NCBI RefSeq assembly: GCF_034424545.1
Contig: NZ_CP139970.1
Coordinates: 3,348,001-3,412,000, forward strand
DNA from: Trinickia caryophylli
Lineage (GTDB): Bacteria; Pseudomonadota; Gammaproteobacteria; Burkholderiales; Burkholderiaceae
Length of the DNA stretch: 64,000 bases
Reading direction: 5' to 3'
The notes beneath the pieces are model-generated. The model saw only the letters and a program-made list of their open reading frames with translations. It was not told the DNA's origin and ran no database searches. Shown here in pieces: positions 23,482-32,811 of this stretch (within the stretch, counting starts at the first letter, position 1; each line of letters starts with the position of its first letter). Both the position numbers and the translations under genes were made by a program.

Positions 23482-24120
23482 TCAGAAGTCGACCTGTGCG
23501 GCGCGCAGGAGCGCTGCAGTCTCAAAAAGGGGCAGACCCATGATACCCGAATAGGATCCCTCGATCCGCTCGATGAACTCGGCTGCGCGGCCCTGAATTC
23601 CGTAGGCGCCGGCTTTGCCGAGCGGTTCGCCCGTACGCGCGTAGCGCAACAGCGCCTCGGCCGAGGCCGGCGCGAAGCGCACGGCCGAGCGCGACATCGC
23701 GGGCGGCAGCAGGTGCCCGCCCGCGTCGAGGACGGCCACGGCGGTCAGTACTTCGTGCTCCCGGCCCGCGAGGCGCGCGAGCATCGATACGGCATGTTCC
23801 ACGTCGTCGGGCTTGCCGAGGATCGCGCCATCGATCGTGACGGTGGTATCGGCAACGAGGACCGGCGCTGGCCGGTGGCCGCCGGCCACGCGGCGGGCGT
23901 GCGCCGCCTCGGCCTTCGCTACCGTCACGCGGCGCACATAGGCCTCGGCCGATTCGCCGGCGCATTCGGCCTCCAGCGCTTCGGCGTCTTCGTCGGGGCG
24001 CGGCAGGAGCAACTCGAAGCGTACGCCGAGCTGGCCCAGCAGTTCCTGGCGGCGTGGGCTTTGCGAGGCGAGGTAGACGAACGGGTAAAGCGGGGAGGCG
24101 GGCGTCGTCGGTTCGGGCAT
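23482..24120 (-). CDS. maf: Maf nucleotide pyrophosphatase (YhdE-like)
   Basis: 212 residues. The substrate-binding start [17 protein letters not shown] and the late [26 protein letters not shown] motif define Maf proteins. The ADTTV segment carries the metal-binding Asp. Maf/YhdE-type enzymes hydrolyse dTTP/UTP or modified pyrimidine triphosphates to monophosphates. ATG 24120 is preferred over an upstream in-frame start at 24210, which would run into rlmH. Lies between rng and rlmH in a housekeeping block. Confidence 0.93.
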   Translation of the reverse strand: MPEPTTPASPLYPFVYLASQSPRRQELLGQLGVRFELLLPRPDEDAEALEAECAGESAEAYVRRVTVAKAEAAHARRVAGGHRPAPVLVADTTVTIDGAILGKPDDVEHAVSMLARLAGREHEVLTAVAVLDAGGHLLPPAMSRSAVRFAPASAEALLRYARTGEPLGKAGAYGIQGRAAEFIERIEGSYSGIMGLPLFETAALLRAAQVDF

Positions 24121-24170
24121 CGTCGTTCTCGTGAGGCGCCGCGACGCGCCGCGGGAGAAGCGGAGCCGCG

Positions 24171-24641
24171 TCAGGCGCGATGATAGGGATGATTCTGCGT
24201 GATGCTCCACGCGCGGTAAAGCTGTTCGGCCAGCAGCACACGCACCATGCCGTGCGGCAGCGTGAGGCTCGAGAGGCGCAGCAACTGATCGGCGCGCGAT
24301 TTCAATTGCGGATCGAGCCCGTCGGCGCCGCCGATGACGAACGCGACGTCGCGCCCGTCCTGCTGCCAGGCAGGCAGCGCCTCGGCGAGCTGCATCGTCG
24401 TCCAGTCGCGTCCGCGCTCGTCGAGCGCGACGATGCGTGCGCCCTTCGGTAGCGCTGCCTCGATGCGCTGGCGTTCGGCGGCCATCACGCTTTGCGCCGT
24501 GCGCCCGCCGCTGCGCAACTCAGGCTTGATCTCGCGCAGCTCGATGCGCAGCTCGGGTGGCATGCGCTTCGCGTACTCGTCGAAGCCTGCCGCGATCCAG
24601 TCGGGCATCTTGTGGCCCACGGCGAGGATATGCAGTTTCAT
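24171..24641 (-). CDS. rlmH: 23S rRNA (pseudouridine1915-N3)-methyltransferase RlmH
   Basis: 156 residues, the standard length. It begins [16 protein letters not shown] and ends [20 protein letters not shown], the trefoil-knot (SPOUT) end that binds S-adenosylmethionine; FVIGGADGL is the glycine-rich loop of the knot. It methylates pseudouridine 1915 in helix 69 of 23S rRNA on the assembled ribosome. It is 30 bp downstream of rsfS in the conserved nadD-rsfS-rlmH order. Confidence 0.97.
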   Translation of the reverse strand: MKLHILAVGHKMPDWIAAGFDEYAKRMPPELRIELREIKPELRSGGRTAQSVMAAERQRIEAALPKGARIVALDERGRDWTTMQLAEALPAWQQDGRDVAFVIGGADGLDPQLKSRADQLLRLSSLTLPHGMVRVLLAEQLYRAWSITQNHPYHRA

Positions 24642-24671
24642 GTCGCTGGGGGCACGCTGCTCGCGAATGCC

Positions 24672-25160
24672 TCAGGCGCCCTTGCCGCGGCGCTTGGCCG
24701 GGCTCTTGCGGGCCGGCTTGGCCGCTGCCTTGCCCTCGTCTTCGTCTTCGTTCTCGTCGTCGTCGTCGTCGTCGTCGATCGGCTCGCTTGCGCGCGCGCC
24801 GCCGAACGGGCTCGAAGTCGCGAGCTTCACGCGCACGGGCTTGTCGCCCCAGATCTCTTCGAGGTTGTAGTACTGCCTGAGCGCCGGCTGCAGGATATGC
24901 ACGATCGCATCGCCGCAATCGACGAGCACCCATTCGCCGATATCCTCGCCTTCCGTGCTGATGATTTCGCCGCCGGCTTCCTTGACCTTGTCGCGCACGC
25001 TCGATGCGAGCGCCTTCGTCTGGCGGTTCGAGGTGCCGCTCGCGACGATCACGCGATCGAAGAGCTCGGTCAGGTGGGTCGTGTTGAAGACCCGAATATC
25101 TTGCGCCTTGACGTCTTCGAGACCGTCTACGATCGCGCGTTGCAGTTTGCGAATATCCAT
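24672..25160 (-). CDS. rsfS: Ribosome silencing factor RsfS with an acidic/basic tail
   Basis: 162 residues. The core (1-115) is RsfS/Iojap: MDIRKLQRAIVDGLEDVKAQDIRV, FDRVIVASGTSNRQTKALA and WVLVDCGDAIVHILQPALRQYYNLEEIWGDKP. It binds ribosomal protein L14 and blocks subunit joining in stationary phase. The C-terminal ~40 residues are unusual: a run of seven Asp then alternating Asp/Glu, and a Lys/Arg/Ala/Pro-rich end. The acidic run is coded by a trinucleotide repeat. It starts 2 bp after the nadD stop, implying translational coupling. Confidence 0.96.
   Translation of the reverse strand: MDIRKLQRAIVDGLEDVKAQDIRVFNTTHLTELFDRVIVASGTSNRQTKALASSVRDKVKEAGGEIISTEGEDIGEWVLVDCGDAIVHILQPALRQYYNLEEIWGDKPVRVKLATSSPFGGARASEPIDDDDDDDENEDEDEGKAAAKPARKSPAKRRGKGA
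24754..24777. repeat. Trinucleotide repeat (TCG x 8) in rsfS
   Basis: Eight uninterrupted copies on the plus strand, reading GAC/GAC (Asp) codons in rsfS. Slippage would change the length of the poly-Asp run by whole residues. Confidence 0.9.
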
Positions 25161-25162
25161 GA

Positions 25163-25942
25163 TTACCGATGGTACAGATGATGTTGAAGAATATAGCGCC
25201 AGACGGATTCGGGAATCGTGTCGGGCGGCGGCAGTGCCGGTGCGCCGTCAGGGCCGGCGGCCGCGAGCCGCTCGCGGAGCTGGGCGCGGATATCGGTGGC
25301 CGAAACTTCGAGCGCGAGCGTCGCATCGATGAACAGGAGCCCCGAGGGCGTAGCGCGCAAGCGCTCCGCGCTCGCTTCGTGGGCCGCGAGCTCGCGCGCG
25401 AGCGGCGCCGATGCGGCGGCGAGGTCGAATCCCGGCCGGGTAGCGGCGCAAATGTGCGCGAAATCGAAAAGATGTCGCCAGTCGTGCCAGGTGTCGAGCC
25501 GTACGAGTTGATCGGCACCGATCAGCAACGACAGCGAAGCGTGCGCGCCTTCGCGTGCGCGCCAGCGTCGCAGCGTATCGATCGTATAGGTGGGGCCCGT
25601 ATGCTCGATTTCGTCGGTGGCGACGCTTACCGTCGTGCCCGGCAACTCGAGGGAAGCAGCGGCCGCGCGCGTCATCGCGAGGCGGTGATGCGCTTCGGAC
25701 ACATCGTGCTTCTGCCAGGGCTGCCCCGCCGGTAGCAGGACGAGCTCGGTAAGACCCAGCAGCTCGGTGAAGCGCCGGGCGAGCGCGAGATGGCCGTTAT
25801 GGATCGGGTCGAACGTGCCGCCGAGCAGACCGACACGGCGAGGCAAGGCGGGCACGGCGCGGGCGGCGTCGACGCTCGCGGGCTTCATGCAAGCCGCGGC
25901 GATGGGCGAACTCGGGGCTGGATCCTTTATTCGTCGAGCCAT
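25163..25942 (-). CDS. nadD: Nicotinate-nucleotide adenylyltransferase
   Basis: 259 residues. The nucleotidyltransferase motif [20 protein letters not shown] (with HNGH) is at about 38-57, and the late [12 protein letters not shown] matches the ISSTXIR motif that binds ATP phosphates. It converts nicotinate mononucleotide and ATP to deamido-NAD. The ATG at 25942 overlaps the end of hemF by 16 bp; ATG 25888 is an alternative that would remove an 18-residue poorly conserved extension. rsfS follows directly. Confidence 0.95.
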   Translation of the reverse strand: MARRIKDPAPSSPIAAACMKPASVDAARAVPALPRRVGLLGGTFDPIHNGHLALARRFTELLGLTELVLLPAGQPWQKHDVSEAHHRLAMTRAAAASLELPGTTVSVATDEIEHTGPTYTIDTLRRWRAREGAHASLSLLIGADQLVRLDTWHDWRHLFDFAHICAATRPGFDLAAASAPLARELAAHEASAERLRATPSGLLFIDATLALEVSATDIRAQLRERLAAAGPDGAPALPPPDTIPESVWRYILQHHLYHR

Positions 25943-26856
25943 GCGCGCGGCTTCAGAAAATCGCTGTAAAGCCGCGCCTCGGGCGTGCCCGGCTCCGGGT
26001 GCCAGTTGTAGCGCCAGTTCGCGACGGGCGGCATCGACAACAGAATCGATTCGGTGCGGCCGCCGCTTTGCAGGCCGAAATGCGTGCCCCGGTCGAACAC
26101 GAGATTGAATTCCACGTAACGTCCGCGCCGGTAAGCCTGGAAGGCGCGCTCGCGCTCGCCGTAAGGCGTGGCGCGCCGGTTCTCGAGGATCGGCAGATAG
26201 GCCGCGAGAAACGCGTCGCCGGCGCTGCGCATCATCTCGAACGAGCGCTCGAAGCCGAGTTCGTCGAAGTCGTCAAAGAAGATTCCGCCTATGCCGCGCG
26301 TCTCGTTGCGGTGCTTGAGAAAGAAGTACTCGTCACACCAGCGTTTGAAACGCGGATAAAGTTCGGAGCCGAACGGGTTCAGCGCATCGCGGCAGACGCG
26401 GTGAAAGTGCCGGGCATCGTCCTCGTAGCCATAGCAGGGCGTGAGATCCATCCCTCCGCCGAACCAGACGACGGGCGCCTCGCCTGCCTTGGTGGCCGCG
26501 ATGAGCCGCACGTTCATGTGCACCGTTGGGCAATGCGGGTTGCGAGGATGCATGACGAGCGACACGCCCATCGCCTCGAAGCCGCGCCCCGCCAGATGCG
26601 GGCGCGCCGCGCTCGCGGATGGCGGCAGAGCGTCGCCGGCCACGTCGGAGAATCCGATCCCGCCCCGTTCGATGAGCTCGCCGCCCTCGAGGATCATCGT
26701 CACGCCGCCGCCGCGCAGGTGATCGCCCGCCGGGCGCTGCCAGGCATCAGCCGCAAACGGCTGGCCGTCGAGAGCGCCGATTGCATCGGCAATGCGCTGT
26801 TGCAGCGCGCGCAGATAGTCGCGTACCGCGGCGGTGTCGAAAGTCGATTCGGTCAT
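25927..26856 (-). CDS. hemF: Oxygen-dependent coproporphyrinogen III oxidase
   Basis: 309 residues, the normal size. Family-defining stretches are visible: [48 protein letters not shown] and [13 protein letters not shown]. It decarboxylates coproporphyrinogen III to protoporphyrinogen IX with oxygen during haem synthesis, in the cytoplasm. It lies between purD and nadD on the minus strand and overlaps nadD by 16 bp. Confidence 0.97.
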   Translation of the reverse strand: MTESTFDTAAVRDYLRALQQRIADAIGALDGQPFAADAWQRPAGDHLRGGGVTMILEGGELIERGGIGFSDVAGDALPPSASAARPHLAGRGFEAMGVSLVMHPRNPHCPTVHMNVRLIAATKAGEAPVVWFGGGMDLTPCYGYEDDARHFHRVCRDALNPFGSELYPRFKRWCDEYFFLKHRNETRGIGGIFFDDFDELGFERSFEMMRSAGDAFLAAYLPILENRRATPYGERERAFQAYRRGRYVEFNLVFDRGTHFGLQSGGRTESILLSMPPVANWRYNWHPEPGTPEARLYSDFLKPRAWLDE

Positions 26857-27014
26857 CGGTCAACGTCGAGTGGAGGGGCGGCCGGTCCGCGCCCGGGGGA
26901 GGGCGCGGCGCGCGTATGCCATGGGGCCGATTCTAGCGGAGCAGGCCGTATATTAGGTGGGCCGCCGGGGAGCCCGCTATGCGGTTCGCCCCGGCACGGC
27001 TCGCCAGGGCGCCG

Positions 27015-28289
27015 TCAGTGCTTGCGTGTGAGCGCGCGGTAGCCGATGTCGCGGCGGTATTGCATCCCGTCGAAAGAAATTTGATTGACGGCGTCGTAGG
27101 CGGCCGATTGCGCGCCGCGTACGGAGTCCGCGAGGCCGACCACGCAGAGCACGCGCCCGCCCGAGGTCGAGAGCTTGCCATCCGCAAGCGTCGTGCCCGC
27201 GTGGAACGTCACCGCGTTGTCGGTTTCCGCCGGAATGCCGTTGATCCGATCGCCCTTGCGCGGCGCGTCGGGATAACCGTGAGCGGCGAGCACGACCCCG
27301 AGCGCCGTGCGGCGGTCCCACGCCAGCTCCACCGTATCGAGCGTGCCGGCGATTGCCTGTTCGAGCACTTTCGAGAAGTCGCCCTTCAGGCGCGCCATGA
27401 TGGGCTGGGTCTCCGGATCGCCCATGCGGCAGTTGAATTCGAGCGTTTTCGGGTTGCCTTCGGCGTCGATCATGAGGCCCGCATAGAGGAAGCCCGTATA
27501 GCGGATCCCTTCCTTTTCCATGCCGCGCACGGTGGGCAGGATGATCTCGCGCATCACGCGCGCATGCAGTTGCGGCGTGACGATCGGCGCGGGCGAGTAG
27601 GCGCCCATGCCGCCCGTATTGGGGCCAGCGTCGCCGTCCATGAGCCGTTTGTGGTCCTGGCTCGAGGCGAGCGGCAGGACATGCTTGCCGTCGACCATGA
27701 CGATGAAGCTCGCTTCCTCGCCGGCCAGGAATTCCTCGATGACCACGCGCGCGCCGGCGTCGCCGAGCTTGTTGTCGGCGAGCATCATGTCGACGGCCGT
27801 ATGCGCTTCGTCGAGCGTCGTGGCGACGACCACGCCCTTGCCCGCCGCGAGGCCGTCGGCCTTGATGACGATCGGGGCGCCTTTTTGGTCGAGATAGGCG
27901 TGAGCGGCTGCCGCATCGGAGAACGTCTCGTACTCGGCCGTCGGAATGCCGTTGCGCTTCATGAACGCCTTGGCGAAGTCCTTCGAGCTCTCGAGCTGCG
28001 CGGCTTCCCTGGTCGGCCCGAAAACCTTCAGCCCGCGCTGGCGGAAGAGATTGACGATGCCGGCCGCAAGCGGCGCCTCGGGGCCGACCACGGTGAAGGC
28101 GACCTGCTCGCGCTCGGCGAAGTCGGCCAGCGCTTCGAGATCGGTGATGGCGACGTTGCGCAGGCGCTCGTCCTGCGCGGTGCCGCCGTTGCCGGGCGCC
28201 ACGTAGACGATCTGCACGCGCGACGACTGGGCGAGCTTCCAGGCCAGCGCATGTTCGCGGCCGCCGGAACCGACGACGAGTAATTTCAT
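27015..28289 (-). CDS. purD: Phosphoribosylamine-glycine ligase
   Basis: 424 residues, full length. It opens MKLLVVGSGGREHALAWKLAQ (the GARS N domain), has the ATP-grasp core (PIVIKADGLAAGKGVVVA; FIVMVDGKHVLPLASSQDHKR; NTGGMGAYSPAP) and ends with the GARS C domain. It joins glycine to phosphoribosylamine in the second step of purine synthesis. A GGGGATTGAT stretch precedes the ATG. A 10-bp perfect hairpin lies in the gap to yebC. Confidence 0.98.
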   Translation of the reverse strand: MKLLVVGSGGREHALAWKLAQSSRVQIVYVAPGNGGTAQDERLRNVAITDLEALADFAEREQVAFTVVGPEAPLAAGIVNLFRQRGLKVFGPTREAAQLESSKDFAKAFMKRNGIPTAEYETFSDAAAAHAYLDQKGAPIVIKADGLAAGKGVVVATTLDEAHTAVDMMLADNKLGDAGARVVIEEFLAGEEASFIVMVDGKHVLPLASSQDHKRLMDGDAGPNTGGMGAYSPAPIVTPQLHARVMREIILPTVRGMEKEGIRYTGFLYAGLMIDAEGNPKTLEFNCRMGDPETQPIMARLKGDFSKVLEQAIAGTLDTVELAWDRRTALGVVLAAHGYPDAPRKGDRINGIPAETDNAVTFHAGTTLADGKLSTSGGRVLCVVGLADSVRGAQSAAYDAVNQISFDGMQYRRDIGYRALTRKH

Positions 28290-28314
28290 ATCAATCCCCG
28301 AGAACCTGAAAGGG

Positions 28315-28340
28315 GCGGCCGGCGCATGAACGCCGGCCGC
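28315..28340 (-). terminator. Hairpin between yebC and purD
   Basis: A perfect 10-bp inverted repeat (GCGGCCGGCG / CGCCGGCCGC) with a 6-base loop lies downstream of yebC and 25 bp upstream of purD on the minus strand. No proper T tract follows, so it may attenuate or only separate the messages. Confidence 0.4.
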
Positions 28341-28397
28341 GATGTCTGGACTGGATCGGCGCCGCCGGCATGCCGCACGGCCGGCGCCTTGGCGCGC

Positions 28398-29126
28398 TCA
28401 CTCCTCGGCGATCGACGCGTTGGTATAAACCTCTTGCACGTCGTCGAGATTCTCGAGCGCGTCGAGGAGCTTTTGCATTTTCACGGCATCGTCGCCGGCG
28501 AATTCGACTTCCGTTTGCGGCTTCATCGTCACTTCGGCGAGTTCGGCCTTGAAGCCGGCCGCATCGAGGGCCGCTTTCACCTTCGAGAAGTCGTTCGGGG
28601 GGCACAGTACTTCGATGCTGCCGTCGTCGTTCGTCACGACGTCGTTCGCGCCGGCATCGAGCGCGGCCTCCATCAGCTTGTCCTCGGACGTGCCGGGGGC
28701 GAAGAGGAACTGGCCTACGTGATCGAAGAGAAACGAGACCGAGCCGTCCGTGCCCATGTTGCCGCCGAACTTCGAAAACGCATGCCGGACTTCGGCCACC
28801 GTGCGCGTGCGGTTGTCGGTCATCGTATCGACGATGATCGCCGCGCCGTTGATGCCGTAGCCCTCGTAGCGGATTTCCTCGTAGCTGGCCCCGTCCACGC
28901 CGCCCACGCCGCGCTGGATCGCGCGGTTGATGTTGTCCTTCGGCATATTGGCGTCGGTCGCCTTTTCCACCGCGAGCCGCAGGCGGGGATTGGCGTCGAT
29001 GTCGCCCCCGCCCATGCGGGCCGCCACCTGGATTTCCTTGATGAGGCGTGTCCAGACCTTGCCGCGCTTGGCGTCGGCTGCCGCTTTCTTATGCTTGATG
29101 TTGGCCCATTTGGAATGACCAGCCAT
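28398..29126 (-). CDS. yebC: YebC/PmpR-family protein
   Basis: 242 residues. The start [25 protein letters not shown] is diagnostic, and the acidic C-terminal domain ([13 protein letters not shown]) is typical. Family members have been described as DNA-binding regulators, and more recently as factors that relieve ribosome stalling at proline-rich stretches; both ideas come from other species. ATG 29126 follows GGAG at a good distance; the longer frame upstream is arginine/proline-rich and not conserved in appearance. Confidence 0.95.
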   Translation of the reverse strand: MAGHSKWANIKHKKAAADAKRGKVWTRLIKEIQVAARMGGGDIDANPRLRLAVEKATDANMPKDNINRAIQRGVGGVDGASYEEIRYEGYGINGAAIIVDTMTDNRTRTVAEVRHAFSKFGGNMGTDGSVSFLFDHVGQFLFAPGTSEDKLMEAALDAGANDVVTNDDGSIEVLCPPNDFSKVKAALDAAGFKAELAEVTMKPQTEVEFAGDDAVKMQKLLDALENLDDVQEVYTNASIAEE

Positions 29127-29276
29127 ACTCTTTCTCCGTGGCGTGCGCGGCGCGCGCACGCATGATGCGTTCGATGTCTGCGAATGTGCGAGTGATATCG
29201 CGGTGTCAGGCGGCGTGTCGCGCGGCTTTGAGGCGACGATGCGAAAGCGCGCGGGCCGCTCGAGGAGCAGACTGCG

Positions 29277-29287
29277 ATTTTACCACG
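29277..29287 (-). promoter_or_regulatory. Candidate extended -10 promoter for yebC
   Basis: On the minus strand TGGTAAAAT gives a TGN-extended -10 (TAAAAT, 29277-29282) about 150 bp upstream of yebC. No -35 is evident, which is tolerated for extended -10 promoters. Confidence 0.4.
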
Positions 29288-29305
29288 CCGCCCGGGCGCC
29301 GCCGC

Positions 29306-29334
29306 GGCTGGCCGGTACGGGCCGCGGGCCAGCC
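29306..29334 (-). terminator. Hairpin just after upp
   Basis: An exact 8-bp stem (GGCTGGCC / GGCCAGCC, 13-base loop) begins 5 bp past the upp stop on the minus strand. Without a T run it is a terminator-like structure only. Confidence 0.4.
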
Positions 29335-29339
29335 GACGC

Positions 29340-29990
29340 TCAGTTCTTGGTGCCGAAGAGGCGATCGCCCGCGTCGCCGAGGCCGGGGATGATGTAGGCG
29401 TGCTCGTTCAGGTGCGAGTCGAGCGAAGCGACGAAGAGTTTGACGTCCGGGTGGGCGCGCTGGAATACCTCGACGCCCTCCGGCGCGGCCACGAGCGCGA
29501 GAAAAAGGATGTTCTCGCCGGCCACGTTGCGGCGCTTGAGCACGTCGACCGCGTGGGCAGCCGAATTGCCCGTTGCCACCATCGGGTCGCAAAGGATGAA
29601 AATGCGGTCTTCCAGATCGGGCAGCCGGACCAGATATTCGACGGGGCGGTGCGCATCGTCGCGGTACACGCCGATATGGCCGACGCGCGCCGACGGGATC
29701 AGCTCCAGCAGGCCGTCCGACATGCCGACGCCCGCGCGCAGCACCGGCACGATCGCGAGCTTCTTGCCGGCGATGACGGGCGCGTCGATCTCGACGAGCG
29801 GCGTGGCGACGCGTTTGGTCGTGATCGGCAGATTGCGGGTGATTTCGTAGCCCATCAGCAGCGTGATCTCGCGCAGCAGCTCGCGGAACGTGCGCGTGGA
29901 CGTGTCCTTGTCGCGCATGTGCGTGAGTTTGTGCTGAATCAGCGGGTGATCGAGGATATAAAGATTCGGGAAACGGCTGTCTTGTTTCAT
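29340..29990 (-). CDS. upp: Uracil phosphoribosyltransferase
   Basis: 216 residues. Family motifs: [26 protein letters not shown] near the start, [27 protein letters not shown], the PRPP-binding [12 protein letters not shown] and the C-terminal [18 protein letters not shown]. It salvages uracil to UMP using PRPP. ATG 29990 begins the conserved [10 protein letters not shown] segment; an upstream in-frame codon adds only proline-rich residues. Confidence 0.97.
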   Translation of the reverse strand: MKQDSRFPNLYILDHPLIQHKLTHMRDKDTSTRTFRELLREITLLMGYEITRNLPITTKRVATPLVEIDAPVIAGKKLAIVPVLRAGVGMSDGLLELIPSARVGHIGVYRDDAHRPVEYLVRLPDLEDRIFILCDPMVATGNSAAHAVDVLKRRNVAGENILFLALVAAPEGVEVFQRAHPDVKLFVASLDSHLNEHAYIIPGLGDAGDRLFGTKN

Positions 29991-30162
29991 AGCGGGGGCG
30001 CGAGGCGGCTCAAAGGGAGGCAACGTGCAGTTTACCGAAAGAAAGGGCGCTGCTCGCGACGGGGGCCCCGGGGCGCCGTGACGCAGCGGGCCCGGCGCGG
30101 GCCGGGGACGCGATTTTTCTGGGATTGAGACGTCCGCGCGGCAAGCGCGGCATCAATTCTTC

Positions 30163-30168
30163 TACAAT
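30163..30168 (+). promoter_or_regulatory. Candidate -10 for the SDR gene
   Basis: TACAAT lies 34 bp before the ATG at 30202 in an AT-richer patch. No matching -35 was found. Confidence 0.35.
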
Positions 30169-30201
30169 CGGCACGATTCGTCGCAACGCGGGAACATCGT
30201 C

Positions 30202-30981
30202 ATGGACTTGGGTATCGCAGGCAAGACCGCGCTCGTATGCGCGGCGAGCAAGGGGCTGGGGCGCGGTTGCGCCGAGGCGCTCGCGGCGGAGGGCGCCGAC
30301 CTCGTCATCGTCGCACGCACGGCGGAGACGCTCGAGGCCACGGCCGCCGACATTCGCGCGAAGACGGGCGCGCGCGTGCGCACCGTGGCTTGCGACATCA
30401 CGACGGCCGAGGGCCGCCAGTCGGCCCTCGCGGCCTGTCCGCAGCCCGACATCCTCGTCAACAACGCGGGCGGGCCGCCCCCCGGCGATTTTCGTCAGTT
30501 CACGCACGACGACTGGCTCCGCGCGCTCGAGGCCAACATGCTCACGCCGATCGCACTGATCCAGGCGACGATCGACGGCATGATCGAGCGCGGCTTCGGG
30601 CGCGTCGTGAATATCACGAGCTCTTCGGTCAAGGCGCCGATCGACGTGCTGGGCCTGTCCAACGGCGCGCGCTCGGGGCTCACGGGCTTCGTTGCCGGCG
30701 TGGCGCGCAAGGTCGCGCCGCACGGCGTCACGATCAACAACCTGCTGCCCGGCATCTTCGACACGGACCGCATCGCCACGACACTGAAGGCCCAGGCCGT
30801 GGCGAAGGGAATCGACATCGACGAGGCGCGCGCCGAGCGCATGAAGACCGTTCCGGCCGGCCGTTTCGGCACGCCCGAAGAGTTCGGCAAGGCCTGCGCG
30901 TTCCTTTGCAGCGCGCACGCAGGCTACATCACGGGGCAGAACTGGCTCATCGACGGCGGAGCGTACCCCGGCACGTTCTGA
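30202..30981 (+). CDS. Short-chain dehydrogenase/reductase
   Basis: 259 residues of classical SDR fold. The cofactor loop is altered from TGxxxGIG to [22 protein letters not shown], a variant found in a subgroup of SDRs annotated as 3-oxoacyl-ACP reductase-like. [11 protein letters not shown] is the NNAG strand. The catalytic region reads [23 protein letters not shown], where the expected Tyr-XXX-Lys is LSNGA: the active-site Tyr and Lys are missing. Activity is therefore doubtful, or uses another residue. The mgsA gene follows at 101 bp. Confidence 0.85.
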   Translation: MDLGIAGKTALVCAASKGLGRGCAEALAAEGADLVIVARTAETLEATAADIRAKTGARVRTVACDITTAEGRQSALAACPQPDILVNNAGGPPPGDFRQFTHDDWLRALEANMLTPIALIQATIDGMIERGFGRVVNITSSSVKAPIDVLGLSNGARSGLTGFVAGVARKVAPHGVTINNLLPGIFDTDRIATTLKAQAVAKGIDIDEARAERMKTVPAGRFGTPEEFGKACAFLCSAHAGYITGQNWLIDGGAYPGTF

Positions 30982-31082
30982 GCGGGGGCGTCCCGATTCC
31001 GATCGCGGGCGGCGCGAAGCCGCCGGATCGAACGATTTTTCATGGCAGGCAGTACAGCATCGAACACAAGGAGAGCCGTTTC

Positions 31083-31472
31083 ATGACCCCAAGCGTCGCA
31101 TTGATCGCGCACGACCACAAGAAAGACGACATCGTCGCCCTCGCCGGCGAATATGCGACGTTGCTGCGCGGCTGTCGCCTCGTGGCCACGGGCACCACGG
31201 GCGGCCGTATCGCCACGGCGCATGGGCTCGAAGTGGAGCGCATGCTCTCGGGGCCGCACGGCGGCGATCTGCAGATCGGTGCGCGGCTGGCCGAAGGCGG
31301 CATCGACATCGTCGTCTTTTTGCGCGACCCGATGACGCCGCAGCCGCACGAGCCCGACATCAACGCGCTCGTGCGGGCCTGTGACGTTCACAACGTGCCG
31401 TGCGCGACCAACGTCGCGACGGCGCGCATGATCCTCGACGCACTTGCGAGGCACGTCGCCCAGGGCGCCTGA
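31083..31472 (+). CDS. mgsA: Methylglyoxal synthase
   Basis: 129 residues, a single MGS-like domain. It starts [22 protein letters not shown], has the phosphate-binding GTTGGRIA loop, then [36 protein letters not shown] with the catalytic Asp residues. It converts dihydroxyacetone phosphate to methylglyoxal, a bypass of lower glycolysis under phosphate limitation. The start codon follows AAGGAGAGCCG-like purines (AAGGAG at about 31070). Confidence 0.95.
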   Translation: MTPSVALIAHDHKKDDIVALAGEYATLLRGCRLVATGTTGGRIATAHGLEVERMLSGPHGGDLQIGARLAEGGIDIVVFLRDPMTPQPHEPDINALVRACDVHNVPCATNVATARMILDALARHVAQGA

Positions 31473-31566
31473 GCGGGGCGGCGCACCGGTCGCCCGGTGT
31501 GCTGCGTGCGCGATCTGTCACGACCTGTCACGACTTGCCACGATGATTCACGAGAAGGAGAGCACG

Positions 31567-32541
31567 ATGGTGAAGGCCATTCGATTCGAACGTACCGGCG
31601 GGCCGGAAGTGATGCAGTGGGTCGACGTCGACGTGGGCGAGCCCGGGCCGGGTGAGGCCCGCGTTCGCCAGGAGGCGGTCGGGCTCAACTACATCGATGT
31701 CTATTTCCGCACGGGCCACTATCCACTGCCGCTTCCCGCAGGCCTGGGCATGGAGGCGGCCGGCGTCGTCACGGCCGTCGGAGAGGGCGTGACGCGGTTC
31801 AAGGCAGGCGATCGCGTAGCCTACGTGGCACGGCCGCCGGGCGCCTACGCGCAGGAGCGCGTCCTGAAGGCGGACGTGCTCGTCGCACTCCCCGATTCGA
31901 TTTCGTCCGACGATGCGGCGTCGGTCATGCTGCAGGGGCTGACAGCGCAATACCTGCTGCGTCGCACGTTTCGAGTCGAACCCGGGCAGACGATCCTGAT
32001 CCATGCGGCGGCCGGCGGTGTAGGCCTGCTCGTGTGCCAATGGGCGAAGGCGCTCGGCGCGACGGTGATCGGCACTGTTGGCTCCGACGAAAAAGCCGAG
32101 CTCGCGCGCGCGCATGGCTGCGATCACCCGATCGTCTATACGCGCGAGAACTTCACCGAGCGCGTGCGCGAGATCACGAACGGCGCGGGCGTGCCCGTCG
32201 TCTACGATTCGATCGGCAAGGACACCTACGTGGGGTCGCTCGACTGTCTCGCGCCGCTCGGGTACTTCGTCAGCTTCGGCAGCGCGTCGGGCCCGCTGCC
32301 GCCGCTCGACGCCGGCGAACTCGCCAGTCGCGGCTCGCTCTTTTTCACGCGGCCGACGCTTTTCAGCTACATCGCCAAGCGCGAATGGCTCGATGCGATG
32401 GCTGCCGAGCTGTTCGACGTGCTCGCCTCGGGCAAGGTGAAAACGAGCATTCGCCAGCGTTACGCGCTCGCCGACGTGGCGCAGGCGCATCGCGATCTCG
32501 AAGCGCGCAAGACCACGGGTTCGACGATTCTCGTGCCGTAA
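31567..32541 (+). CDS. Quinone oxidoreductase (zinc-independent MDR family)
   Basis: 324 residues. The N-terminal GroES-like domain begins MVKAIRFERTGGPEVMQWVDV and contains GLNYIDVYFRTGHYPLPLPAGLGMEAAGVV; the Rossmann fold shows ILIHAAAGGVGLLVCQWAKALGATVIGTVGSDEK, typical of QorA-like NADPH:quinone reductases, with no zinc-binding cysteines. It reduces quinones by one or two electrons in the cytosol. ATG 31567 follows AAGGAG at 7 bp. It is downstream of mgsA, perhaps linked to electrophile or aldehyde stress. Confidence 0.92.
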   Translation: MVKAIRFERTGGPEVMQWVDVDVGEPGPGEARVRQEAVGLNYIDVYFRTGHYPLPLPAGLGMEAAGVVTAVGEGVTRFKAGDRVAYVARPPGAYAQERVLKADVLVALPDSISSDDAASVMLQGLTAQYLLRRTFRVEPGQTILIHAAAGGVGLLVCQWAKALGATVIGTVGSDEKAELARAHGCDHPIVYTRENFTERVREITNGAGVPVVYDSIGKDTYVGSLDCLAPLGYFVSFGSASGPLPPLDAGELASRGSLFFTRPTLFSYIAKREWLDAMAAELFDVLASGKVKTSIRQRYALADVAQAHRDLEARKTTGSTILVP

Positions 32542-32768
32542 TGCATGCCGGCGGGTATTGCGGGCATCAAGCCGCTCGCGGCGTTTACGCGTTTTTTACA
32601 TGCCCGCCGCGAGCTTTGATCGGTTCTTTACTCGTTTGTGGGTACGCTGGCCGACAGCGCACGATGCGACGGCGAGCGTACCCGCATAGCACGTGCCGCT
32701 TTGCAATTTTCGGGCGCAGTACCGCCGATCGCCGCGTTGCCGCATGCGTCGCGCGCGCCTTCGTATCC

Positions 32769-32792
32769 TGTGTACCTCGCTGTGTACCTCGC
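32769..32792. repeat. 12-bp tandem duplication upstream of kdpD
   Basis: TGTGTACCTCGC is repeated twice without a gap, ending 19 bp before the kdpD start codon. It falls in the leader where the ribosome site would be and leaves no clear Shine-Dalgarno sequence. Confidence 0.9.
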
Positions 32793-32811
32793 GGACCTTG
32801 CGCACCGAAGC

